A stretch of DNA of 14,061 nt from Bifidobacterium breve (lineage in GTDB: Bacteria; Actinomycetota; Actinomycetes; S36-B12; UBA5976). The stretch is taken from the NCBI GenBank assembly GCA_945861165.1, contig CAMATO010000023.1, positions 1 through 14,061 on the forward strand. The letters are read 5' to 3'. Under the pieces are notes generated by a model. The model was not told where the DNA came from. It did no database searches and worked only from the letters and a program-made list of their open reading frames with translations. Every line of letters starts with the position of its first letter. Within the stretch, counting starts at the first letter, position 1. The translations under genes and the position numbers were made by a program. Below, piece after piece: positions 6,708 to 14,009 of the stretch.

Positions 6708-7544
6708 CTAGTTCTTTTGAATCTGACTAAAGCCGAGTTCAACTGGTGTTTCTCGTCCGAAGATTTCGACCAGACCAGTTACTTTCTGTGAATCAATATT
6801 GATTTCAGAAACTGTTGCTTGCAATGTGGCAAATGGTCCATCAACAACTGTGACAGAATCTCCCACTGCAAAATCAAGTACTTGAACTTCACGCACAGTG
6901 GTGGTTTGACCAGTTGTGGCAGAAACAATTCGTTTCTCAATTCTTGGAGCAAGAATTGCCACTACTTCTTCTAGTTTTAATGGTGAAGGTGTGTGAGCGT
7001 GTCCAACGAAACCTGTTACTCCTGGAGTGTGTCTTACTACGCCCCAGGAATCATCAGTTAATTCCATACGAACTAAAACATAACCTGGAAATTTATTTCT
7101 TTTAATTTGTTTTCTGGTTCCTGCTTTAATTTCTGTAATTTCTTCAATTGGAACTTCGACTTGGAAAATATAATCTTCCATATTTAAAGATATAATACGG
7201 TTTTCTAAGTTTGTTTTGACTCTGTTTTCTAAACCTGCATAAGAATGGATCACAAACCAATCACCAGCTTGTAATCTCAAAGAAGATGCGAATGCAACTA
7301 CTGGATCAACTTCTTCGGCTGGTGTTTCCTCAACTTCTTCAACTACTTCTGTAGTTACTACTCCTTCAACCGTTACTTCTTCAACTGGTTGTTCAAAGTT
7401 TGGTGAATCATTAACAATTGGATCAAGAACTTCTGGGGTCTCAACTGTGGAAGCAGAAAACATGTCAGCTACGGCAACAGATGCATTATCTGGTGCAATT
7501 GCAGGTTTAATATCTTCAACGTGCGAGAACGGAGATTCAGTCAC
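6708..7544 (-). CDS. nusG: Transcription termination/antitermination factor NusG
   Basis: Binds RNA polymerase and modulates pausing, Rho termination and coupling to translation. 278 residues; the extra length over the roughly 180 of E. coli lies in an N-terminal extension of about 90 residues. That extension is rich in Glu, Val and Thr (repeated EEV, EVVEEVEE) and appears disordered. The NGN domain runs from about W96 (WFVIHSYAGLENRVK) through FPGYVLVRM and VRHTPGVTGFVG. The KOW domain is about 225-255 (VGDSVTVVDGPFATLQATV), and the protein ends in FSQIQKN. The start is GTG at 7544 with GGAAAAGGAAAA upstream. It lies 13 nt after secE. An acidic extension is common in actinobacterial NusG, but its role is unclear. 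Confidence 0.97.
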   Translation of the reverse strand: MTESPFSHVEDIKPAIAPDNASVAVADMFSASTVETPEVLDPIVNDSPNFEQPVEEVTVEGVVTTEVVEEVEETPAEEVDPVVAFASSLRLQAGDWFVIHSYAGLENRVKTNLENRIISLNMEDYIFQVEVPIEEITEIKAGTRKQIKRNKFPGYVLVRMELTDDSWGVVRHTPGVTGFVGHAHTPSPLKLEEVVAILAPRIEKRIVSATTGQTTTVREVQVLDFAVGDSVTVVDGPFATLQATVSEINIDSQKVTGLVEIFGRETPVELGFSQIQKN

Positions 7545-7557
7545 AGTTTTCCTTTTC

Positions 7558-7794
7558 CTAGTTTCCGAAAATTCTTAAAGTTATTTGGGTGAATCCAAAA
7601 TCAAGTGCGGCAATGATCAATGCCACGATTACGACGAAAACTAAAACAATGATGGTGTAATTAATTAGTTGGCGCTGAGTTGGCCAAACTACTTTCTTTA
7701 GTTCAGAAATTACATCGCGAATAAAATCACGAGTTCTTACAAAAGGATTTTGACGCGCGCCAACACCAGTTGCGTTAGCAAGTTTGTCAGTCAT
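7558..7794 (-). CDS. secE: Preprotein translocase subunit SecE
   Basis: Small essential subunit that clamps SecY in the SecYEG protein-conducting channel. At 78 residues it is the single-transmembrane form typical of Gram-positive bacteria. The amphipathic segment with the signature RDVISELKKVVWPTQRQLINY (about 26-46) precedes one hydrophobic helix (about 46-67). The ATG at 7794 has AAAAGGA seven bases ahead. tRNA-Trp lies 43 nt upstream on the same strand and is probably cotranscribed and processed. Confidence 0.97.
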   Translation of the reverse strand: MTDKLANATGVGARQNPFVRTRDFIRDVISELKKVVWPTQRQLINYTIIVLVFVVIVALIIAALDFGFTQITLRIFGN

Positions 7795-7837
7795 ACTTCG
7801 TCCTTTTCCTTTTTGTTTTGTACTAGAGATTCTTTTG

Positions 7838-7910
7838 CAGGGGCGACAGGATTTGAACCTGCAACCACCGGTTTTGGAGACCGGTACGCTACCAGTTGCG
7901 CCACACCCCT
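7838..7910 (-). tRNA. tRNA-Trp (anticodon CCA)
   Basis: 73-nt cloverleaf read on the minus strand. Acceptor arms are AGGGGTG/CGCCCCT, with discriminator G as usual for Trp. The anticodon stem CCGGT/ACCGG encloses loop CTCCAAA, and the T arm is GCAGG-TTCAAAT-CCTGT. CCA is not encoded. It precedes secE, a common actinobacterial arrangement. Confidence 0.97.
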
Positions 7911-7941
7911 AAGCGCACCAAAAGCTGCCGATCACGCTTAA

Positions 7942-7947
7942 AAGATA
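7942..7947 (-). promoter_or_regulatory. Candidate -10 for tRNA-Trp and secE
   Basis: TATCTT on the minus strand lies 31 nt upstream of the tRNA-Trp 5' end. The same hexamer occurs ahead of tRNA-Thr. No good -35 sits 16-18 nt further upstream (the nearest is TGAAGA), so this is weak evidence. Confidence 0.3.
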
Positions 7948-8056
7948 GGCATTCCTCGCACAGCGTCTTCACGCCTGAACGAGTTTACGCCGACACAGTA
8001 TTTATCAGTCCTAGTGGGTGAAGCCTCGAGGAGAAGTGCCTGACAACATTGGGTTT

Positions 8057-9250
8057 ATGAGCAAAGAAATCTCCGAGCGAGTCCAGGCCATTGCCGAATC
8101 GGCAACTCTGGCAGTTGACGCAAAAGCTAAAGCCTTAAAGGCAGCAGGTCGTCCTGTCATTGGATTTGGTGCTGGTGAACCAGATTTTCCCACACCTATT
8201 CACATCGTGGAAGCTGCGCAAAAAGCAGCAACTGAAGTTACTAATCATCGTTATTCACCAACTCCAGGATTAGCACCACTTAGAGAAGCAATTGCGAAAG
8301 CTGCCACCAGAGATGATGGTTACGAAATTACTGCTGATCAAGTTGTTGTCACAAACGGTGGCAAGCAAGCAATCTTTAACACTATGGCGACACTTATTAA
8401 TCCTGGTGATGAAGTTTTATTACAAGCACCATATTGGGTTACTTACCCTGAAGCCGTGCAAATATTTGGTGGTAAACCTGTAGTGATTAATTCAGATGAA
8501 ACCACTAATTACAAAATAAGTGTTACGCAATTAGAAAAAGCCTATACAAATAAAACTAAACTTCTAATTTTTTCATCACCCTCAAACCCAACCGGAACTG
8601 TTTACACCCCTGAAGAAGTAAAGGCAATTGGACAATGGGCTGTATCAAAAAATATTTGGGTTATGACTGATGAAATCTACCTACACTTGATTTATTCAGG
8701 ATCAGAATTTTCTTCAATGCCTGGACTTGTTCCTGAATTGAGAGAAAAATGCGTAATAATCAATGGAGTAGCAAAAACTTATGCCATGACTGGTTGGCGA
8801 GTGGGTTGGACTATTGGACCAAAGGAATTCACTAAAGCATCTATAAATTTACAGTCTCACATGACCAGTAACGTTAACAACATTGCTCAACAAGCAACAA
8901 TTGCAGCTTTAAATGGTTCCCAAGAAGTGTTAAAACCAATGTTGGATGCGTTCGCTAAACGTCGTGAAACCATTGTAAAAATGTTAAACGAAATCAAAGG
9001 TGTGGTTTGTCCTGAACCAGGTGGAGCTTTCTATGTTTACCCTTCCGTTAAAGGTTTGATAGGAAAAACAGTTAATGGGAAAACAATTAATTCTTCCCTA
9101 GATTTGGCAAACATAGCTTTAGAGGAAATAGATGTTGCATTAGTTCCTGGTGAAGCATTTGGCACACCCGGTTATGTACGAATGAGTTATGCCTTAAGCG
9201 ACAAAGATCTCGTCGAAGGTATTACTCGATTACAAAAATTATTTGCTTAA
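8057..9250 (+). CDS. aspC: Pyridoxal-phosphate aspartate aminotransferase (class I)
   Basis: Aminotransferase that interconverts aspartate and oxaloacetate, with 2-oxoglutarate/glutamate as partner, using PLP. 397 residues from ATG 8057. Visible motifs are FGAGEPDFPTP (substrate loop), SSPSNPTGT, TDEIY (D205 to the PLP pyridine nitrogen) and NGVAKTYAMTGWRVGW, where K240 forms the Schiff base. VRMSYA near the end supplies the carboxylate-binding Arg. The frame is open back to GTG 8018, and a GTG at 8036 follows GAGGAG too closely. ATG 8057 matches the usual family N-terminus (SERVQAIAESATLAVDAKAKALKAAGRP) but has no clear Shine-Dalgarno, so the start is uncertain by up to 13 codons. Related substrates such as prephenate cannot be excluded. 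It faces murB tail to tail. Confidence 0.93.
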   Translation: MSKEISERVQAIAESATLAVDAKAKALKAAGRPVIGFGAGEPDFPTPIHIVEAAQKAATEVTNHRYSPTPGLAPLREAIAKAATRDDGYEITADQVVVTNGGKQAIFNTMATLINPGDEVLLQAPYWVTYPEAVQIFGGKPVVINSDETTNYKISVTQLEKAYTNKTKLLIFSSPSNPTGTVYTPEEVKAIGQWAVSKNIWVMTDEIYLHLIYSGSEFSSMPGLVPELREKCVIINGVAKTYAMTGWRVGWTIGPKEFTKASINLQSHMTSNVNNIAQQATIAALNGSQEVLKPMLDAFAKRRETIVKMLNEIKGVVCPEPGGAFYVYPSVKGLIGKTVNGKTINSSLDLANIALEEIDVALVPGEAFGTPGYVRMSYALSDKDLVEGITRLQKLFA

Positions 9251-10260
9251 ATATTTAAAATTCTTGGCTCAATAGCTAATGCTATTCCAAATTTTTGCAA
9301 AACTCCTGATGTGATTAAATTCGCTAACTCAATCACATCTTCTGCTGTGGCATTTCCTGAATTAGCAATTGCCAAGGTGTGCTTACTTGAGATCATGGCA
9401 CCGCCAAGTCTAAATCCTTTTTCAAATCCAGCTTGTTCGATTAACCAGGCAGCGCTGGTTTTTACTTTCCCTGATGGGTTTTCATACATTGGGGCGTTAG
9501 TTGGAACTTTATCTTTTTCCATTATTGGATTAATGAAAAATGAGCCAACACTGAACGTGTCATGATCATCTGCATTAAGAATCATTCCTTTGGAATTTCT
9601 GATTTCAAGAATGGCTTTACGTAAATCTTTAATTGATACATTTTCTCCTGGACTGATACCTAATGATTCTGCCACTTGTGGGTAGTTAGTTATTTTTGAA
9701 TTCTTATCCCTTTTTAATCTAAAGGTAACATTTTCAATGATAAATCTTGACGTTAAATTCTTAAGAATAGAGAATCTGTAACTAAATTTAAGTTCTTCAT
9801 TAGTCAAAATTCTTGATTTACCGGTTGTTCCATCAACTAGCTGAACAGATTTAATAGAAGAATTAACTTCTGTTCCATAAGCGCCAATATTTTGAATTGG
9901 AGATGCTCCTACTGTTCCTGGTATTCCAGAAAGAGTTTCCACACCACTTAAACCTTGATCAACTGCATCTGCCACAAAGTCGTCCCATAGCATTCCGGCG
10001 CCAGCATTTATTTCAACAAAGTCTCCATCAGTTTTTGCAGCAGAGTTAACTAATTGCATATAGGCAATTGGTGTTTTAATTTCATGATCTGGGGCAACAA
10101 TGTTGCTTCCCCCACCAAGTACAAAGAAGTCTTGATTGCCATATTCGTGTACAAAATCTTGGATATCAGATGGACTCTGAATTTCACAAACAGTTGTTGC
10201 TAATCCACCAACTCGAAGTGTGGTGTGATCTGCAAGTTTGAATCCTTTGAGTTGTCTCAT
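9247..10260 (-). CDS. murB: UDP-N-acetylenolpyruvoylglucosamine reductase
   Basis: Flavoenzyme that reduces UDP-GlcNAc-enolpyruvate to UDP-MurNAc with NADPH, the second committed step of peptidoglycan precursor synthesis, in the cytoplasm. 337 residues. FAD-binding blocks are TTLRVGG (13-19), LGGGSNIV (47-54) and LSGIPGTVGASPIQNIGAYG (109-128). The active-site YRFS is at 160-163, the proton-donor serine is S239 in SVGSFF, and the catalytic Glu is E331 in EPRILN. The start at 10260 gives a normal N-terminus but has no strong Shine-Dalgarno. It is the last gene of the rpmG-hadAB-GT-murB series, 22 nt after the preceding gene. Its TAA interlocks with the aspC TAA. Confidence 0.96.
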   Translation of the reverse strand: MRQLKGFKLADHTTLRVGGLATTVCEIQSPSDIQDFVHEYGNQDFFVLGGGSNIVAPDHEIKTPIAYMQLVNSAAKTDGDFVEINAGAGMLWDDFVADAVDQGLSGVETLSGIPGTVGASPIQNIGAYGTEVNSSIKSVQLVDGTTGKSRILTNEELKFSYRFSILKNLTSRFIIENVTFRLKRDKNSKITNYPQVAESLGISPGENVSIKDLRKAILEIRNSKGMILNADDHDTFSVGSFFINPIMEKDKVPTNAPMYENPSGKVKTSAAWLIEQAGFEKGFRLGGAMISSKHTLAIANSGNATAEDVIELANLITSGVLQKFGIALAIEPRILNI

Positions 10261-10282
10261 GTTGCTTATGTTAATTCAACGA

Positions 10283-11209
10283 CTAACGTCTTGGACTCAA
10301 TATTTGAGTTTTGCCTCGATAGTTTTGCAAGATGCGGTCGTAGGTTTTCTTAGACTCTTTTTCTCTATATTCAATATCAGAATCGTGGTAGCCGTGATGT
10401 CTTTTTTGCTCTACGGGCAAAGTATTTCCTAGGGCTACTAATTTGTGCCCTTTGCTTCTTAATTCAAGAGACCATTCAAGATCTGCATTTCGATAAAATT
10501 TAGCTTTGGAGTTTGCCGGTATTTCTTGGGCAATTTTTGTTTTAATGGCAAATAAATAACCTAACAAAATATCTACTTCGCCCTCTCCTTTGTCTTCAAC
10601 GCTTCGCCATTCATCATCTATTTTGACTAATGACCCTTTCCATCCTGCGGCAACAAACTCATCATCTATTTGGTTTATTAGCGGGGTAATTGCATCACCA
10701 CTAATGATTGAACTTAAATCCATGACCACACTAAATTCAGCTGGGTTTAATTCGATTAACTTATTTATTGAATTTGCCCATCCAGCTTGTTCTAAAGTTT
10801 GAGATGTATGAATAGCAACTAAATTTTGATTTATTTTTTCTGTTTCAGCTAAATAGTTTCCAACTAATTCTTTATTGCCTAAATCAAGGGCTAGAATTGC
10901 CGCATCTTTGGGCATGTATTTAAGTAATGCAGTTATACATTCTTTAGTATCTTCTAGCCAGCCATCAATTAGTAAACAAATTGTTACTTTCTGATCTAAT
11001 CTATTTGGATTGATTTTTACACTTGCTAAATTCTCAAAAACTTCAAAAGGTGGTTTGACAACTAATTCATAACCACCAGGGCTATCTTTAATTACATAAC
11101 CTAGGTCTGAAATTTTATCCCGCAATTGATCAGATAGTGCAAAATCTTTGTTCGCACGTGCTTGGATTCTTTGCTCGGCTAAGTCAATAACTTCTTTAGG
11201 CGCGGTCAT
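10283..11209 (-). CDS. CysS-tail/GT2-like glycosyltransferase fusion protein
   Basis: 308-residue two-part protein of unknown reaction. Residues 8-50 (IDLAEQRIQARANKDFALSD, then LRDKISDLGYVIKDSPGGYE) closely resemble the C-terminal helical end of cysteinyl-tRNA synthetase (CysS/YqeB C-terminal type). From about residue 73 it looks like a GT-A family 2 glycosyltransferase: VTICLLIDGWLEDTKECI, a strand ending in LDLGN (109-112), the acceptor-side YRNADLEWSLELRSKG (239-254) and HHGYHDSD (271-278). The position where the metal-binding DxD is expected reads MDLSS (D164), so activity may be altered or lost. hadB ends 3 nt before this ATG and murB begins 22 nt after its stop, so it is probably translationally coupled to both. 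The domain calls are by eye. Confidence 0.7.
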   Translation of the reverse strand: MTAPKEVIDLAEQRIQARANKDFALSDQLRDKISDLGYVIKDSPGGYELVVKPPFEVFENLASVKINPNRLDQKVTICLLIDGWLEDTKECITALLKYMPKDAAILALDLGNKELVGNYLAETEKINQNLVAIHTSQTLEQAGWANSINKLIELNPAEFSVVMDLSSIISGDAITPLINQIDDEFVAAGWKGSLVKIDDEWRSVEDKGEGEVDILLGYLFAIKTKIAQEIPANSKAKFYRNADLEWSLELRSKGHKLVALGNTLPVEQKRHHGYHDSDIEYREKESKKTYDRILQNYRGKTQILSPRR

Positions 11210-11212
11210 AGT

Positions 11213-11641
11213 TTAAGAAAGTTGAACTATTATTAAGGATCTACCTAAAACTTTTGTGCCATTACAACGAGCTTCAACTGCAATCTTTACTAAGTTATCT
11301 GACATTTTTTCTTCAATCTTTGCCCCAAATTCCACGTCTGTTCCTTTACCGTCATTGGGCACAACTACTGGAGCTGAGAATTTAACTGAAAAACTTTTTA
11401 CAGCAGTTATATCTTTTACCCAATTGGTAACCACTCGACTTGCTACACCCATGGTAAGCATTCCATGGGCAATAATGTCAGGTAATCCCACAGATTTTGC
11501 AAACGATTCATCCAAATGAATTTTGTTGTGATCTCCTGATGCAATTGCGTACTTCACTAAATCTTGGCGTTGATAATTATGAACAATCTTGGGTAATTCA
11601 AATCCAACTTCAACGTCACTGTATTTAATTACCACGGACAT
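11213..11641 (-). CDS. hadB: MaoC-like (3R)-hydroxyacyl-ACP dehydratase subunit HadB
   Basis: 142-residue hot-dog-fold dehydratase. The hydratase-2 motif YAIASGDHNKIHLDESFAKS supplies the catalytic pair D37 and H42, followed by IAHGMLTMG. It is expected to form a heterodimer with HadA and remove water from 3-hydroxyacyl thioesters, on acyl carrier protein in mycobacterial fatty acid synthase II. The ATG overlaps the hadA stop by one base (TGATG), indicating coupled translation. Similar pairs occur in actinobacteria without mycolic acids, where the substrate is not settled. Confidence 0.88.
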   Translation of the reverse strand: MSVVIKYSDVEVGFELPKIVHNYQRQDLVKYAIASGDHNKIHLDESFAKSVGLPDIIAHGMLTMGVASRVVTNWVKDITAVKSFSVKFSAPVVVPNDGKGTDVEFGAKIEEKMSDNLVKIAVEARCNGTKVLGRSLIIVQLS

Positions 11642-12057
11642 CAGTTGTCCGTTCCGCGAGCAATAAGTGTTGCCTTCAAGGTTGCCACATCTTGTCCTGC
11701 AGCATCCTTTACATCACTTCTAATAGTGATGAAATCATTGCCAACTTTTGATTTGATATCTTCAATGGTGGAGATAAAAGTTAATTCATCTCCTGCTTTA
11801 ACAGGTTTTTTATATTCGAAACTTTGTTCGCCATGAACGACTTTGCTGTAATCAAGGCCTAGTTCAGGATCAAATAGGGCAACTTCCATAGCTCCCATTT
11901 GAATGGAAATTAAGAAAGTTGGAGAGGCAAAACCTTGTTTAACATAATCATTGTTATCACCAAGGGCGTCACTGAATGCATTGATTTTTTCTTGATCAAC
12001 TTTAAAAGTTTCTAAAGAAGGATAGGACCTGTTTAAAAACGCTAAGTTAAGTGCCAC
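11641..12057 (-). CDS. hadA: HadA-like dehydratase partner subunit (FAS1-like dehydratase domain)
   Basis: 138-residue hot-dog protein that lacks the Asp/His catalytic pair of HadB, matching the substrate-channel subunit of HadAB. VVHGEQSFEYKKPVKAGDELT is the family signature. A single hot-dog domain, rather than the double one of larger MaoC proteins, supports a heterodimer with the next gene. The start is GTG at 12057 with no clear Shine-Dalgarno. rpmG ends 31 nt upstream, and the order rpmG-hadA-hadB is conserved in many actinobacteria. Confidence 0.85.
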   Translation of the reverse strand: MALNLAFLNRSYPSLETFKVDQEKINAFSDALGDNNDYVKQGFASPTFLISIQMGAMEVALFDPELGLDYSKVVHGEQSFEYKKPVKAGDELTFISTIEDIKSKVGNDFITIRSDVKDAAGQDVATLKATLIARGTDN

Positions 12058-12088
12058 AGATTATTAAAAGAAAGTTAGCTAAAAGTTC

Positions 12089-12253
12089 TTAGCGTGTTTC
12101 TTTATGTTCTGTGTGCTTGTTACAACGTGGACAAAACTTCTTAACTTCCAAACGATCTGGATCGTTACGACGGTTTTTCTTTGTTATGTAATTGCGTTCT
12201 TTGCAATCAGCACAAGCCATAGTTATTTTTGGACGTACATCACTTTTTGCCAT
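12089..12253 (-). CDS. rpmG: Ribosomal protein bL33, zinc-binding form
   Basis: 54-residue 50S protein near the E site. The sequence begins MAKSDVRPKITMACADCKER and ends NKHTEHKETR. Four cysteines in two CxxC pairs (C14, C17 and C41, C44) make the zinc ribbon of the C+ form. The ATG at 12253 follows GAGAGGATAGGG. It lies 34 nt downstream of tRNA-Met and is probably on the same transcript. Confidence 0.97.
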   Translation of the reverse strand: MAKSDVRPKITMACADCKERNYITKKNRRNDPDRLEVKKFCPRCNKHTEHKETR

Positions 12254-12287
12254 TTCCCTATCCTCTCTTAACTCTTTTTTCTACTTG

Positions 12288-12360
12288 TAGCGGAGGCGGG
12301 AGTTGAACCCGCGACCCAACGATTATGAGTCGTTTGCTCTGCCACCTGAGCTACTCCGCT
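12288..12360 (-). tRNA. tRNA-Met (anticodon CAT, elongator type)
   Basis: 73-nt cloverleaf on the minus strand. The acceptor is AGCGGAG/CTCCGCT plus A, the D arm GCTC/GAGC, the anticodon stem AACGA/TCGTT around CTCATAA, and the T arm GCGGG-TTCAACT-CCCGC. The paired first acceptor position argues against an initiator. The position between tRNA-Thr and rpmG fits elongator Met. A lysidine-modified Ile tRNA also reads CAT and is a less likely alternative. Confidence 0.92.
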
Positions 12361-12383
12361 TTGCTCTTGGATCATTCAACCCG

Positions 12384-12456
12384 AGCCCCAATGCGGAATC
12401 GAACCGCAGACCTTCTCCTTACCATGGAGATGCTCTACCATCTGAGCTATTGGGGC
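12384..12456 (-). tRNA. tRNA-Thr (anticodon GGT)
   Basis: 73-nt cloverleaf on the minus strand. The acceptor is GCCCCAA/TTGGGGC with discriminator T. The anticodon stem TCTCC/GGAGA encloses ATGGTAA, and the T arm is TGCGG-TTCGATT-CCGCA. CCA is not encoded. It leads the series tRNA-Thr, tRNA-Met, rpmG. Confidence 0.97.
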
Positions 12457-12469
12457 TTAAGCGACTGTC

Positions 12470-12475
12470 AAGATA
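12470..12475 (-). promoter_or_regulatory. Candidate -10 for the tRNA-Thr operon
   Basis: TATCTT on the minus strand ends 13 nt before the tRNA-Thr 5' end, which would give a leader of about seven bases. It matches the hexamer ahead of tRNA-Trp. No convincing -35 was found. Confidence 0.3.
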
Positions 12476-12524
12476 GATTTCAGGCCGCGAACATCGAGAA
12501 TACCTGAGGAGTGAGTTACCACTA

Positions 12525-13469
12525 ATGAGTGGACCAAACGCTCCTTCACTAATTGATATGAAATCAAAAAGAGTAATCGTTACTGGAGCCAATTCTGGAC
12601 TGGGCAAAGAAAGTGCAATCGCATTAGCCAAGCTCGGTGCTGAAATTGTGTTAGCTGTTCGAGATACAAATAAAGGTCAAACTGTAAAAAACATTATTCT
12701 CAAGCAAACTCCTGCGGCATCAGTTGAAGTTGCTGAACTTGACTTAATGGATCTAGCTTCAGTAAGAAAATTTGCGTCGACCCAATCAACTAAACCCATA
12801 GATATATTGCTCAATAATGCTGGAATAATGGCTGTTCCTTTTGAGGAAACTAAAGATGGCTTTGAATCTCAAATGGGGACAAATCATTTAGGACATTTCC
12901 TGCTCACTCAATTACTATTTGAGGCAATCAGTAGAGGCAATAATCCTCGGATTATAAATGTTTCATCATTTGTTCATCGTCTGGGAAAACTTAAAACTGG
13001 TGATGTTAGTGAATTAAATGTGAGTAAACAGAATTATGAGCCTTGGACGGCATATGGAAATTCCAAACTTGCTAACTTACTTTTTACTACCGAATTAGCC
13101 AACAGATTAAAAAGTGCTAATTCAAACATCATTACCGCTGTGGCACATCCTGGTTATGCCAACACAAACCTGCAACTAGTTGCAGCGACCAAAAGATCTG
13201 GAAATAGAAAAAATGTTGAGCTAGCTGTAACCAAATTTATGAACATAATTCTTGGTCAAAGTGCCGCAAAAGGTGCACTACCTCAGATAGCGGCCTGTAC
13301 CTGGGTTGATATTCAAAGTGGAGATTATCTGGGACCAAGAGGTTTATTTGAAGCGCGCGGTAAGCCTAAAAAAGTCAAAATGAATAAGTTAGCGAAAGAC
13401 ACTGAATTGGCCAAGCGAGTATGGCGCACAAGTGAAGAGTTAACTGGTGTAACTTTTTTACATGGCTGA
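12525..13469 (+). CDS. Short-chain dehydrogenase/reductase (retinol dehydrogenase-like)
   Basis: 314-residue NAD(P)-dependent oxidoreductase with a Rossmann fold. The cofactor motif is TGANSGLG (20-27). R46 at the end of the second strand suggests NADP preference. NNAG lies at 97-100, and the catalytic set is N120, S147/S148, Y177 and K181 (YGNSK). The length and the MGTNHLGHFLLTQLL block match the WW-oxidoreductase/retinol-dehydrogenase-like branch. The substrate is unknown. GAGGAG lies about 12 nt before the ATG at 12525, which is long for a Shine-Dalgarno. An ATG at 12558 (MKSKRVIVTGANSG) is an alternative start. Its end overlaps yajQ by 8 nt, so the two are probably cotranscribed and coupled. 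Confidence 0.88.
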   Translation: MSGPNAPSLIDMKSKRVIVTGANSGLGKESAIALAKLGAEIVLAVRDTNKGQTVKNIILKQTPAASVEVAELDLMDLASVRKFASTQSTKPIDILLNNAGIMAVPFEETKDGFESQMGTNHLGHFLLTQLLFEAISRGNNPRIINVSSFVHRLGKLKTGDVSELNVSKQNYEPWTAYGNSKLANLLFTTELANRLKSANSNIITAVAHPGYANTNLQLVAATKRSGNRKNVELAVTKFMNIILGQSAAKGALPQIAACTWVDIQSGDYLGPRGLFEARGKPKKVKMNKLAKDTELAKRVWRTSEELTGVTFLHG

Positions 13470-13953
13470 AAACTCATTCGACATCGTAAGTAAAATTGAT
13501 CGGCAAGAGGCAGACAATGCCTTGAACCAGGCAAGTAAGGAACTTTCCCAAAGGTTCGATTTTAAGAACACTGAAACCGAAATCAAATGGTTGAACGAAT
13601 TAAGTGTGGAGATTGAATCCAGCACTGAAGAGCGCGCTAAAGCAGCTTTGGATGTGTTTAAGGAGAAATTGATTAAACGCACTATTTCGTTGAAGTCTTT
13701 TAAAGCCGATGACCCCAGAGCCTCAGGAAAGATCTATAAAATTACCGGTAATTTTAATTCTGGCATCTCTCAAGAAAACGCAAAAAAGTTATCAAAAATA
13801 ATTCGTGACGAAGGACCTAAAACTATTAAGACTCAAATCATGGGCGAAACACTAAGGGTGACCAGTAAATCACGAGATGATCTACAAATCGTCATGCGTT
13901 TAGTTGAGAAAACTGAACTTGATTTTGCTATCCAATTCACAAATTTTAGATAA
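13462..13953 (+). CDS. yajQ: YajQ-family nucleotide-binding protein
   Basis: 163-residue protein, the full family length, with MAENSFDIVSKIDRQEADNALNQ at the N-terminus and RFDFKNTETEI, two family landmarks, near residues 31-41. The C-terminus is the standard TELDFAIQFTNFR. YajQ proteins bind RNA or nucleotides, and some bind cyclic di-GMP in proteobacteria. No function is established in this lineage. The ATG lies inside the last codons of the SDR gene (8-nt overlap), so translation probably depends on ribosomes arriving from that gene. A long hairpin terminates the unit. Confidence 0.95.
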   Translation: MAENSFDIVSKIDRQEADNALNQASKELSQRFDFKNTETEIKWLNELSVEIESSTEERAKAALDVFKEKLIKRTISLKSFKADDPRASGKIYKITGNFNSGISQENAKKLSKIIRDEGPKTIKTQIMGETLRVTSKSRDDLQIVMRLVEKTELDFAIQFTNFR

Positions 13954-13968
13954 ATTCTAAACAAATTA

Positions 13969-14007
13969 ATTAAGCCCTAACAATTTTGTTAGGGCTTAAT
14001 TCTTTAG
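13969..14007. terminator. Bidirectional terminator between yajQ and tRNA-Tyr
   Basis: Perfect 15-bp inverted repeat ATTAAGCCCTAACAA / TTGTTAGGGCTTAAT with a 2-nt centre, followed on the plus strand by TCTTT. On the minus strand AATTTGTTT follows. It begins 15 nt after the yajQ stop and about 10 nt past the tRNA-Tyr 3' end, so it serves both convergent units. Confidence 0.88.
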
Positions 14008-14009
14008 CG

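Noticed and set aside
12466..12471. Perfect TTGACA on the minus strand upstream of tRNA-Thr
   Set aside because: It ends nine bases before the mature tRNA, so its -10 would fall inside the tRNA gene.
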